NCBI RefSeq assembly: GCF_011752995.1
Contig: NZ_VWWL01000011.1
Location: 124,001 to 188,000 of the forward strand
Origin: Burkholderia sp. Ax-1724
Lineage (GTDB): Bacteria > Pseudomonadota > Gammaproteobacteria > Burkholderiales > Burkholderiaceae
DNA: 64,000 bases
Reading direction: 5' to 3'
The notes under the pieces were generated by a model. The model saw only the letters and a list, made by a program, of their open reading frames with translations. It was not told the DNA's origin and ran no database searches. Below are positions 26,009-33,985 of the stretch, piece after piece; the first letter of the stretch is position 1, and the number at the start of each line of letters is the position of its first letter. Made by a program: the position numbers and the translations under genes.

Positions 26009-28542
26009 GCGTGCCCATCGAACCGCAATCGCAGGGCATGAGCGCGTTGCGGCTGCACCGTCAGCTTGCCGCGATCTGGGCCACCGGGCCTGGCGTGCAG
26101 AGACTCGCCGCGGTCAACCATAGCGTGCTCGGCATGCGCATGATGATGACCTCGTTCGTGTTCTTCGCGATCGCGGGCATTCTCGGCATGCTCACGCGCG
26201 TACAGCTCGCCACGCCGCACGCGGCCTTTATGGACGTCGAGACCTACAACCAGGTCTTCACGATGCATGGGTCGATGATGCTGTTCCTGTTCGCGATTCC
26301 GATGGTGGAAAGTTTCGCGGTCTATCTCACGCCGAAAATTCTCGGCACGCGCGACTTCGCGTTTCCGCGTCTCACCGCGTACGGCTACTGGTGCTATCTG
26401 TTCGGCGGCACCATCCTGATCGTCTCGCTCATTCTGCGCAGCGCGCCGGACGGCGGCTGGTTCATGTACACGCCGCTGAGTTCGCATGTCTACACACCGG
26501 GGCTGAACGCCGACGTATGGCTGCTCGGCATCACCTTCGTCGAGATCTCGGCGCTCTCGCTCGCGATGGAGATCGTCGTCTCGATCCTGAAGATGCGCGC
26601 GCCGGGCATGTCGCTCGACCGCATGCCGATCTTCGCGTGGTACATCCTCGTGACCGCGATGATGATGATCGTCGCATTTCCGCCGCTGATTCTCGGCTCG
26701 ATCCTGCTCGAAGTGGAACGCGCCTTCAACCTGCCGTTCTTCGATCCGACGCGCGGCGGCGACCCGCTGCTCTGGCAGCATCTGTTCTGGCTGTTCGGCC
26801 ACCCCGACGTCTACATCATCTTCCTGCCGATGGCAGGCGTGCTCTCGACCATGATCCCGGTCTTCGCGAGAAGAAAGCTCGTCGGCTACAAGGCGATTGT
26901 CGTCGCGATCATCGCGCTCGCGTTCCTGAGCTTCGGTATCTGGGTCCACCATATGTTCACGGTGGGCATTCCGCATCTCGCGCTCGCGTTCTTCTCGGCC
27001 GGCTCGGCAATCGTCGCGGTGCCTACCGCGATCCAGTTCTTCGCGTGGCTCGCCACGCTGTCGCACGGCCGGCCGCGCTGGGACGTGCCGATGCTGTACA
27101 TCTTCGGCTTCTTCTTCGTGTTCACCTGCGGCGGCCTGACCGGCGTGATGCTCGCGATGGTGCCGTTCGACTGGCAGGCACACGACACCTACTTCGTCGT
27201 CGCACACATGCATTACGTGGTGGCCGGCGCGCTCGCGTTTCCGATGCTGGCCGCGTTCTACTACTGGCTGCCGCTGCTGACCGGCCGCACCGCCGTGCAC
27301 AAGCTCTCGATACCGGCGTTCTGGCTCGTGTTCATCGGCTTCAACATGACGTTCTTCATGATGCACCTGACCGGCCTGCTCGGCATGCCGCGGCGCATCT
27401 TCACCTATAGCGGCGACGAAGGCTGGAACGGGCTCAATCTGCTGTCGTCGGTGGGTAGCTTCGTCATGACAATCGGCTTCGCCCTCGTCGCGATCGACAT
27501 CCTCGTGCAGCTGCGTTTCGGCCGGCGGGTGCGGCGTAATCCGTGGGAATCGACCACGCTCGAATGGGCCATGCCGATTCCGCCCGCGCCCTATGCATTC
27601 GCATCGATTCCGCACGTCGACGCGCACACCGAACAGGTCGGCCCCAGCCGGCTCGCGGCCTCGCTCGCGCGCGGCGAAGGCTATCTCGGCTTCACGCGCA
27701 ACGGCTGGCAGGAAGCGCTCGGCGTGCATATGACCTCGGGCGAGCCGGAGCAACTGATCGTGCTGCCGCGCCCGACCTATCTGCCGCTCATTACCGCGAC
27801 CGTCACCTGCGCGGCGGTGCTGGCGATGCTGTTCAAGTTCTACTGGCTGTCGCTCGCCTTCGCGTTCGTGACGTTCGGCCTCTTCGTCTACGCGGGCCAA
27901 AGCGCCGGCCATGCGCGCGATTACGGCGCGCTGCCCGTGGGCCGCGGCGTCAGCGTACCGCCGCATACCGAGGTAGCCGGCGCGCCGTCGTGGCTCGCGC
28001 TGGTCTGCACGCTCGTCGCGAACGGCACGCTGTTCACCTCGCTCGTGTTCGGCACGTTCTACCTGTGGATCGCCGCGCCGAACTGGCCGGCCGCCGTCAC
28101 GCCACAGCCGAGCCGTCTGCTCGCGTTCGTCACGCTCGCCGCGCTCGCGGTCGCGACGGCGGCGACGCGCGGCTCGCTGCGCGCGGCCGCCGCGGAGCGC
28201 AAACCGCACGGCACGATCGCGCTGACCGCGCTCGCGCTGGGCGTGGCGCTCGTCGCCGACGTGATGCTCATCAACGGCGTGATGCCGAATCCGCGCGAGC
28301 ATGCGCTCGGCGCGACCGCCGCCGCGCTGCTCACCTACGTCGCGATCCATGCGGGCGTCGGGCTGCTGTTCCTCGCCAGCAACGTGCTGCGCCTCGGCGC
28401 CGGCTTCATCTCCGCGCGACGGCTCACGGACCTGCGCCTCACGCGCCTGTGGGTCGATTACACGCTCGCGACCGCCATCGTCGCGCTCGGCCTCGTGCTC
28501 GCTCTGCCCGGCCTCGTCGCGATGCTCGGAGCAAAGCCATGA
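26005..28542 (+). CDS. Cytochrome c oxidase subunit I-III fusion (heme-copper oxidase)
   Basis: An 845-residue fusion. Residues 1-600 are subunit I and about 630-845 a subunit III-like helical domain. Heme and copper ligands are complete: H88, the CuB set H266 (cross-linked to Y270), H315 and H316, plus H401 and H403. The proton-path residues are unusual. The canonical Glu of GHPEVY is Asp (GHPDVY, D268) and the K-channel Lys of PTGIKVF is Gln (PTAIQFF, Q344). The D-channel entry Asp is kept (D117, RDFAFPR) but its Asn partners are not. It forms a terminal oxidase with coxB and the small protein that follows. Confidence 0.9.
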   Translation: MSVPIEPQSQGMSALRLHRQLAAIWATGPGVQRLAAVNHSVLGMRMMMTSFVFFAIAGILGMLTRVQLATPHAAFMDVETYNQVFTMHGSMMLFLFAIPMVESFAVYLTPKILGTRDFAFPRLTAYGYWCYLFGGTILIVSLILRSAPDGGWFMYTPLSSHVYTPGLNADVWLLGITFVEISALSLAMEIVVSILKMRAPGMSLDRMPIFAWYILVTAMMMIVAFPPLILGSILLEVERAFNLPFFDPTRGGDPLLWQHLFWLFGHPDVYIIFLPMAGVLSTMIPVFARRKLVGYKAIVVAIIALAFLSFGIWVHHMFTVGIPHLALAFFSAGSAIVAVPTAIQFFAWLATLSHGRPRWDVPMLYIFGFFFVFTCGGLTGVMLAMVPFDWQAHDTYFVVAHMHYVVAGALAFPMLAAFYYWLPLLTGRTAVHKLSIPAFWLVFIGFNMTFFMMHLTGLLGMPRRIFTYSGDEGWNGLNLLSSVGSFVMTIGFALVAIDILVQLRFGRRVRRNPWESTTLEWAMPIPPAPYAFASIPHVDAHTEQVGPSRLAASLARGEGYLGFTRNGWQEALGVHMTSGEPEQLIVLPRPTYLPLITATVTCAAVLAMLFKFYWLSLAFAFVTFGLFVYAGQSAGHARDYGALPVGRGVSVPPHTEVAGAPSWLALVCTLVANGTLFTSLVFGTFYLWIAAPNWPAAVTPQPSRLLAFVTLAALAVATAATRGSLRAAAAERKPHGTIALTALALGVALVADVMLINGVMPNPREHALGATAAALLTYVAIHAGVGLLFLASNVLRLGAGFISARRLTDLRLTRLWVDYTLATAIVALGLVLALPGLVAMLGAKP

Positions 28543-28877
28543 ACGGACGCCCGCTTGCGCCGCGGCGTGTGTGGTGGCTCGCCGCCGGCTTCACGATCTG
28601 GTGCCTCGCGCTCGTGATTCTCTATGCGCTGCATGCGATCGGCTGCGCGTTCGCATGTTCGGCTGGTCCGTTGCGTGCGAGTCTCGCAATCGTGCTGCTG
28701 CTGCATCTGATCGCGATCGGCGGGTTGTGGCGCTACCGCGCCGCCGCGCGGCACGACCCCGGACCCGAGCCCATCAGTTCGTTCATGCACAGCGTCGTCA
28801 TCTGGACGTTGATCGCGGCGCTCGTTGCGACCGTCATTACGTTCGGCCCCGCGCTGCTGCTCACGACGTGCGTCTGA
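28539..28877 (+). CDS. Small membrane protein of the oxidase operon (112 aa)
   Basis: Starts at an ATGA overlap with the subunit I-III gene, so it is translationally coupled. It has three hydrophobic helices (AAGFTIWCLALVILYALHAI, the SLAIVLLLHLIAIGGLW region and IWTLIAALVATVITFGPALL). No family recognised. Position and topology suggest an accessory subunit or assembly helper of the oxidase, perhaps a subunit IV analogue. Confidence 0.75.
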   Translation: MNGRPLAPRRVWWLAAGFTIWCLALVILYALHAIGCAFACSAGPLRASLAIVLLLHLIAIGGLWRYRAAARHDPGPEPISSFMHSVVIWTLIAALVATVITFGPALLLTTCV

Positions 28878-28994
28878 ACGCAAGGCGAATACGCCACGAG
28901 CGTGCTACGAGCGCGCCGTGAGCATCACTTCCGGGCCACGTTCGAGCGCGCCGCGACCCTTTCGCCGCCCGCGCGGTCCGCCCGTTTCTCCCGT

Positions 28995-29042
28995 TTCGCC
29001 GCTCCCATAATTCGCCGCTCCCATAATTCGCCGCTCCCATAA
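28995..29042 (+). repeat. Three perfect 16-bp tandem repeats
   Basis: TTCGCCGCTCCCATAA is repeated three times without a mismatch, ending 10 bp before the start of the ferric-reductase-like gene. Copies are one and a half helical turns apart. Its place in the leader suggests a length-variable promoter or leader element. Confidence 0.9.
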
Positions 29043-29052
29043 AGAGGCACTC

Positions 29053-30378
29053 ATGCAGTCTCACGATCTCGCGCGCAAGACCATCTGGTCCGCCATCTAT
29101 CTGCTGTTCATTCTCGCCCCGCTGTTCGCGCTGCTGGCCGGCACGCTGCCGCCCGCGCGCGGCTTCGGCACCGAGTTCTCGGTGGCGCTCGGCTATTCGG
29201 GCCTCGCGATGATGGGTCTGCAATTCGGCCTCACCGCGCGCTTTCGTCACGTGACCGAGCCGTGGGGCGAGGACGTCATCTACCATTTCCATCGGCGCGT
29301 TTCGCTGCTCGCGGTCGGCCTCGTCGTCGTTCATCCGCTGATCCTGCTCGCGATCGGCTCCGACAAGCTCGCCATGCCCGCATCGCTCGGTGAAGTACCG
29401 TGGGGCGCGTGGTTCGCGGTGCTGTCGATCGGCGCGGTGATCGTGCTCGTGATTACCGCGCTGTGGCGCAAACAACTGAAAATCCCCTACGAACTCTGGC
29501 ATCTGTCGCATATCGCGCTCGCGCTGATCGCGATCTTCGGCGGCGTGCTGCACATGATCGGCTGGGGCTTCTATCTCGCCGATCCGCTCAAGCGCGCGCT
29601 GTGGATCGGCATGACGCTGTTCTGGATCGCGCTGCTGCTCTACGTGCGGCTCTTCAAGCCGCTCTTCATGTTGCGTCGGCCTTATCGCATCACCGAAGTA
29701 CGCAGCGAACGCGGCGACACCACGACGCTCGTCATGCAGCCCGACGGACATGCGGGCTTCCGCTTCAAGCCGGGGCAATTCGGCTGGCTTACCGTATGGG
29801 GCAGTCCGTTCAGAATCACCGGCCATCCTTTTTCGTTTTCGTCGAGCGCCGAAGCCGCGCAGGGCCGCGTCGAAATGACAATCCGCAATCTCGGCGACTT
29901 CACGAGCCAGGTCAAGACGATCGAGGCCGGCCAGCGCGTCTATCTCGACGGACCGTACGGCGCGTTCACGATCGGCCAGCCGACCGACATGCACGTGCTG
30001 ATCGCGGGCGGCATCGGCATTACGCCGATGATGAGCATGATCCGCACGCTCGCCGATCGCGGCGACTCACGGCCGCTCGTGCTGCTGTACGGCGGCAGGA
30101 ACCAGGATTCGCTGACCTTTCGCGAGGAACTCGATGCGCTGCAGGCGAGGCTCGATCTGCGCGTCGTCTACGTGCTGGCGGAACCGCCCGAGGGCTGGAG
30201 CGGCGAGACCGGGCACATCAATGCGGCCATGTTCCGGCGCCATCTGCCGCCGGGCTATGCCGATCACGAGTACTTCATCTGCGGACCGGACCCGATGATG
30301 GATGCGATCGAACGCGCGCTCGGCCAGATGGACGTGCCGCGCACGCGCTACCATTCCGAACGCTACAGCTTCGTTTAG
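29053..30378 (+). CDS. Ferric reductase-like transmembrane flavoprotein (FAD/NAD(P)H oxidoreductase)
   Basis: A 441-residue protein with an N-terminal ferric-reductase-like domain of six helices (with His residues for heme in HRRVSLLAVGLVVVHPL and LWHLSHIALALIAIFGGVLH) and a C-terminal ferredoxin-reductase domain: FAD motif GHPFSFSSS, nucleotide motifs GGIGITPMMSM and FICGPDPMMDA. It would move electrons from NAD(P)H through FAD and heme to an acceptor across the membrane, such as Fe(III), Cu(II) or a quinone-like acceptor. It follows the oxidase operon by 175 bp and is followed by a 30-residue membrane protein. Confidence 0.88.
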   Translation: MQSHDLARKTIWSAIYLLFILAPLFALLAGTLPPARGFGTEFSVALGYSGLAMMGLQFGLTARFRHVTEPWGEDVIYHFHRRVSLLAVGLVVVHPLILLAIGSDKLAMPASLGEVPWGAWFAVLSIGAVIVLVITALWRKQLKIPYELWHLSHIALALIAIFGGVLHMIGWGFYLADPLKRALWIGMTLFWIALLLYVRLFKPLFMLRRPYRITEVRSERGDTTTLVMQPDGHAGFRFKPGQFGWLTVWGSPFRITGHPFSFSSSAEAAQGRVEMTIRNLGDFTSQVKTIEAGQRVYLDGPYGAFTIGQPTDMHVLIAGGIGITPMMSMIRTLADRGDSRPLVLLYGGRNQDSLTFREELDALQARLDLRVVYVLAEPPEGWSGETGHINAAMFRRHLPPGYADHEYFICGPDPMMDAIERALGQMDVPRTRYHSERYSFV

Positions 30379-30388
30379 GAGACTTGCG

Positions 30389-30481
30389 ATGCGTCGACTC
30401 CTGGCCAATCACCTCGTCGTGGCGACGGGCATCGTCGTCGTGGCGCTGTCCTTGCTGTTCGCGTATCTGCGCGCCGGTTAA
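30389..30481 (+). CDS. 30-residue single-helix membrane microprotein
   Basis: An ATG at 30389 is preceded by AGGAG at ideal spacing and opens a 30-codon frame ending TAA: MRRLLANHL followed by VVATGIVVVALSLLFAYL and RAG. The pattern is basic N-terminus, one membrane helix, short tail. It starts 10 bp after the ferric-reductase-like stop, so it is very likely co-translated with it, perhaps as a small stabilising subunit. Confidence 0.65.
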   Translation: MRRLLANHLVVATGIVVVALSLLFAYLRAG

Positions 30482-30635
30482 GCTCGGCAGCTGCGGGGGA
30501 TACGCATGGGCCGCGCTGTAATACACTGTGCGGTCGAAATCCGGCGCGGCCGTGTGCCACCATATGCCACCATGTGTGGCTCAGGCGTCGGCTCATGCGC
30601 CCTCGCGCTCCTTCAGGCTCCAAGGTTGAATCGAT

Positions 30636-31406
30636 ATGCCCTATTTCTTCGGAATCGGTCTTCACGTCATCATTGCGATTTTTTTCGCCGTCCACGCGAT
30701 ACGCAATGGACAAGGCCTTTACTGGTTGTTCATTCTGTTCGCTTTCCCAATGCTCGGCAGCATCGTCTATTTGTTCGCGATCTATCTGCCGGGTCTGCGG
30801 CATTCGCGTGGCGCGCGCGTCGCAACCCAGGCCATTACGCAATTCGTCGACCCGAATCGCGCGCTGCGTGAAGCGCGCGCCGCTTTCGATCGCGCGCCGA
30901 CCGTACAGCATCGCATGCGGCTCGGCGAGGCCTTGCTCGCGGCCGGCGAGGCGCGCGAGGCACTCGAACATTTCCAGGCGGCGGCAAACGGACCTTTCGC
31001 CAACGATCCGGTCTTGCTGCTCGGTCTCGCGCGCTCGCAGTTCGCGCTGCGCGACTACACCGCCGCCGACGCGACGCTGGCGAATCTGTTCTCGGGCAAT
31101 CCGCAGGCGCGCAATCAGGGCGAGCCGGCGCTGCTGTATGCGCGCACGCTGGCCGCGCTCGGTGCGCCGGGCACGCGCGCCGCCTTCGAGCAGGCGCTCA
31201 CCTGTGCGAGCGATGTCGCGCCGCGCTGCCTGTTCGCGGACTGGCTGGCCACGCAGGCCGACGCCGCCGATCGCCAGCGCGCCGAGAGTCTGTACGCGGA
31301 AATCGTTCAGGATGCGCGGCACTGGCCGCGTCACGCGCGGGAACATAACCGCGAGTGGTTGCAGCGCGCGCAGGCCGCGTTGGCAAGCGGCTCGACACGG
31401 CAATGA
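30636..31406 (+). CDS. Membrane-anchored TPR-repeat protein
   Basis: A 256-residue protein. Two N-terminal helices (FFGIGLHVIIAIFFAVHAI and LYWLFILFAFPMLGSIVYLF) resemble the PLD-nuclease N-terminal membrane anchor and are followed by a helical-repeat region from about residue 75 with tetratricopeptide-like pairs (RLGEALLAAGEAREALEHFQ, FALRDYTAADATLANLF). This is probably a scaffold facing the cytoplasm. It overlaps the next gene's possible upstream start by 4 bp, so the two may be co-transcribed. Confidence 0.8.
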   Translation: MPYFFGIGLHVIIAIFFAVHAIRNGQGLYWLFILFAFPMLGSIVYLFAIYLPGLRHSRGARVATQAITQFVDPNRALREARAAFDRAPTVQHRMRLGEALLAAGEAREALEHFQAAANGPFANDPVLLLGLARSQFALRDYTAADATLANLFSGNPQARNQGEPALLYARTLAALGAPGTRAAFEQALTCASDVAPRCLFADWLATQADAADRQRAESLYAEIVQDARHWPRHAREHNREWLQRAQAALASGSTRQ

Positions 31407-31426
31407 GCGACGCAAGGAGACAGTCG

Positions 31427-32176
31427 ATGAAATGCGCGAGCCGGTCTTTTGCTGCCACTTTTGCTTCGAATGCCACGCTGACGGCGCTCGTCGCGGCCGC
31501 TTTGAGTTGGAGCAGTGCTTCGGCAATCGCCGCGGCAAGCACAGCAATAAACACAGCAACAAACACGACGACAAACGCGAAGCATTTTGCGTGGCCCGCG
31601 TCGTTCGTGGTGCTCGGCGATGGCTATCCGCATGCGGGCGATGTATGCCGGCGGCTCGGCGAATCGTCCGCGACCGCGAACTATCTCGACCATACGGCAA
31701 TGCTCGTCGGCTGTCCGGGCCTGCGCAATAGCGCCGACGTGCATGCGATTCTCGACCATCGACGTGCGCGCGTGGTGGGAGAAACAGATGGCGTGACGCT
31801 GATTTCGATTGCCACCGAGGGCGGTCCCGCCGCCGACGATCGAAGCTGGCCCGCGCAGACGCCGGACAAGGACATGTATTTCAGCACGACCGGCACGCTG
31901 CCCTGCGAGCGCGGCGGCGGCAAGACGAAGACCATGTGCAAGTACGGTGTCGTTCGTCATGGCAATCACTCCGCGAGCGTCGTAATCTACTGGCCCGATG
32001 GCAATACGCGCGTGATCCTGTTCAACGCGCACGGACGAGTACTCGGCGCGGCCATGAAAGCAGGCGATCGACCGATGCCGGGCAATACGCTGACCCGGAA
32101 TAACGCCGGCATCAACCTGATTTCGATCGGCGACGAGCGCTATGAAATAGAGGATGCGGTTCTTTCCGGGCGTTGA
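31427..32176 (+). CDS. Exported protein of unknown function
   Basis: A 249-residue protein. The ATG at 31427 has AAGGAG 7 nt upstream and gives a Sec signal peptide (basic MKCASR, hydrophobic LTALVAAALSWSSASA, cleavage near AIAA), followed by an Ala/Thr/Asn-rich linker and a globular domain with four Cys (CRRLG, GCPG, PCERG, MCKYG) that may form disulfides. I do not recognise the family. It is next to the TPR protein and convergent with the chromate transporter gene. Confidence 0.7.
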   Translation: MKCASRSFAATFASNATLTALVAAALSWSSASAIAAASTAINTATNTTTNAKHFAWPASFVVLGDGYPHAGDVCRRLGESSATANYLDHTAMLVGCPGLRNSADVHAILDHRRARVVGETDGVTLISIATEGGPAADDRSWPAQTPDKDMYFSTTGTLPCERGGGKTKTMCKYGVVRHGNHSASVVIYWPDGNTRVILFNAHGRVLGAAMKAGDRPMPGNTLTRNNAGINLISIGDERYEIEDAVLSGR

Positions 32177-32193
32177 ATCGCGCGCGCCTTAAC

Positions 32194-32730
32194 TCAAAGC
32201 AGCCCCGCGAAATGCGCAAGCACGAACACGACCGCGCCGCCCGCAATCAGCACCAAGGCGTTGATGCGCGTTTTCATCACGAGCAGCGTGGCAATCGCGG
32301 CGGTAAGCCATGCAATCCAGCCGCCTTCGAGCTGCTCGACCAGCACATAGACGGCCGCGAGAATCAGGCCCGCCGCAACGGGCCGCAAACCGGCCTGCAA
32401 GGCGTTGAGCCAGCGCGCGCCCTCGTGGCGGTTCCACACGTGCACGACCGCGTACATCAGAAACGCGGTCGGCCCGAATAACGCGAGCGTCGCGACGACC
32501 GCGCCGCCGAGTCCACCGACCTGCCAGCCGATCAGCGTCGCGAGCAGCGATCCCGGGCCGGGCGCGAGCCGCGCAATCGCGAAGTCGCTGAGGAATTGCG
32601 CATGCGTCATCCAGTGATGCACGTCGACGACCTGTCGCTGAATCTCGGCGACGACACCCTGGCCGCCGCCGACGGTCACGATCGACAGCGGAGCAAAAAC
32701 CGAAAACAGTGCGATGAGCGTTCTGGACAC
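32194..32730 (-). CDS. chrA: Chromate transporter, C-terminal-half subunit (short ChrA), separated from its partner
   Basis: A 178-residue CHR-domain membrane protein with the conserved motif FAPLSIVTVGGGQGVVAEI and FAIARLAPGPGSLLATLIGW. Short CHR proteins work as pairs, and the N-terminal-half partner is at 33986-34639 on the same strand. The 1.25 kb between them is foreign-looking. Just after the partner's stop, an overlapping frame GTG AGC CGT GAG TGG would be the original start of this protein (MSREW), then interrupted. The present start is a GTG at 32730. Function may survive if this start is used, but coupling to the partner is lost. Confidence 0.82.
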   Translation of the reverse strand: MSRTLIALFSVFAPLSIVTVGGGQGVVAEIQRQVVDVHHWMTHAQFLSDFAIARLAPGPGSLLATLIGWQVGGLGGAVVATLALFGPTAFLMYAVVHVWNRHEGARWLNALQAGLRPVAAGLILAAVYVLVEQLEGGWIAWLTAAIATLLVMKTRINALVLIAGGAVVFVLAHFAGLL

Positions 32731-32790
32731 GTGATGAGTTCTTCTTAAGTTTGACTGCCCGAGCTGCGGCTAACGCCATGACGTTATACC

Positions 32791-32830
32791 TATCTCGCAA
32801 GCCCCTTATGAAGCGGGGGCCTGCGAGATA
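32791..32830. terminator. Large hairpin at the edge of the inserted cassette
   Basis: A 9-bp stem TATCTCGCA/TGCGAGATA continued by GCCCC/GGGGC, with a loop around TTATGAAGC. It lies just past the immunity gene end. No T-run follows on either strand, so it may be a terminator or an end structure of the inserted cassette. Confidence 0.5.
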
Positions 32831-32878
32831 AGGGTGCCTGGTTGCCGCGGCCCTTCGGTGCCCGCGGCAACCGGCGGA

Positions 32879-33172
32879 TTATTGCTCACTCAGAAGGTGT
32901 TTCAATTCTTCGAGAAACGAAGCAGTTGTATGGCCCCATAACATCGGGTCAAGATCCTGTCCGTAATCCTTTTCAAATGCAGAATCCAGATCATTCGGGT
33001 GCTCGCTTATGAACGAGTCTATCTCGCGGATCATTTCGAGGTGATTTTCCCGTTGGCAGTCCCTTCTGTAGCACGAAACAATCTCCGGAATCGTGTCTCC
33101 CCATAAATCAGAATCCTGATTAAAGTATGCGCCAAACAACTGATACAGGTTTGGGTAGCGATCCGACAGCAT
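32879..33172 (-). CDS. CdiI-like immunity protein, orphan (copy 2)
   Basis: A 97-residue homologue of copy 1 (13404-13694): RYPNLYQLFGAYFNQDSDLW, IPEIVSCY, REIDSFISEHPNDLDSAF and TTASFLEELKHLLSEQ. An upstream ATG at 33187 overlaps the toxin stop (ATGA), but the ATG at 33172 has AAGGA 7 nt upstream and aligns with copy 1, so it is preferred. It belongs to the immunity family paired with RNase A-like CdiA toxins. The toxin upstream is a remnant, so this gene is an orphan inside the cassette that splits chrA. Confidence 0.82.
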   Translation of the reverse strand: MLSDRYPNLYQLFGAYFNQDSDLWGDTIPEIVSCYRRDCQRENHLEMIREIDSFISEHPNDLDSAFEKDYGQDLDPMLWGHTTASFLEELKHLLSEQ

Positions 33173-33183
33173 AACTTTTTCCT

Positions 33184-33660
33184 TCATCCGACGTAAGCTG
33201 TGAGAATGTAGTATGGCATTCCATTGCAGGTTTGATATTTCAGCACAACGACAACCTCATTCATCCGTGTCAGTTTTCCTGTCTGCCTCTCTATTCCATA
33301 GCCGACATCACCCGCAACGTGCTGCATCAGTGTGAGGGGACCACCACTACCTGAAGACTTCGCCCAATTCTGGACTTGTGTCGTGTGGACGCGCACTACT
33401 TCTGATATTGCCCATTATCCCGCCTTGCTCGCCATGGTCGGTTCGGGCAGCACGCAGAGCGCCCCAGCCCCGACCATTTCCAGCACGCCACCCACGATCT
33501 GAAGACCGCCCCAGATCCGATTGAAAGACATCTCCGACTGGCTGATCGACTGGCGAGCCAGTACCGCAGCCAATTGCGGCGCACTGAGCACCACGCGCAC
33601 TCCGTCGGAATCCTGTTGATCCAACATTCCGAATTCCTCTGTCATTGTTTGGGCTGCCAA
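33184..33660 (-). pseudogene. Broken polymorphic toxin: pre-toxin segment joined to RNase A-like C-terminal tail
   Basis: Two open pieces in different frames. The upstream piece (33415-33660, 81 codons) has VVLSAPQLAAVLARQSIS and a hydrophobic LWGG-like region (IWGGLQIVGGVLEMVGAGAL) ending at a stop after EPTMASKAG; this resembles the segment that precedes toxin domains in Burkholderia polymorphic toxins. The downstream piece (33184 to about 33412) reads EVVRVHTTQVQNWAKSSG and ends NGMPYYILTAYVG, as in bacterial RNase A-like CdiA C-termini. The catalytic middle that should join them is missing, so the toxin is inactive. The immunity gene follows directly. Confidence 0.65.
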
Positions 33661-33985
33661 GCTAACAGGTGCCTACAGTGATATGGAATGGGCGATGGAT
33701 GATTTTGGGGTTCCGCTGGACAACGAAATGTCAACATTTGTGTACGCTGGAATACCCATCGTGCCTCGCAAAAGCGACAGAAAACACGGCGTCAGGACCA
33801 TTTGCTATGGCTTGCCGCCTGCGATGGACTTTGCCGCAGACATCAAGGCATACGCGCGAAGCGGATTGCAAACGTGGAGCACGAACAGCTTACAAACGCT
33901 GCACCATGTCATTGAAAGTCAACCGGCTATTTCGATGCCACGGCACAGCAGACACATTGTGTATAACGACACGGCCTACTACCAC
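33661..33985. other. Non-coding remainder of the inserted cassette
   Basis: Between the broken toxin and the chrA N-terminal half. No complete gene. It holds the 27-bp block shared with the 13.8 kb locus and an open stretch on the plus strand (33683 onward, MEWAMDDFGVPLDNEMSTFV...) that runs into the antisense of chrA. Base composition is lower in GC than the flanking chrA parts. Confidence 0.5.
33682..33708. repeat. 27-bp block shared with 13828-13854
   Basis: It matches 13828-13854 at 25 of 27 positions and has the same order relative to the toxin debris and immunity gene, showing that the two loci descend from one cassette type. Confidence 0.7.

Noticed and set aside
25867..28350. Long minus-strand open frame opposite the oxidase subunit I gene
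   Set aside because: Composition is Arg/Glu/His-rich with no family pattern; it is the antisense of a clear heme-copper oxidase gene.
32731..33985. Direct target-site duplication at both ends of the cassette in chrA
   Set aside because: No convincing short direct repeat was found at the two joints, so a transposition mechanism cannot be claimed.
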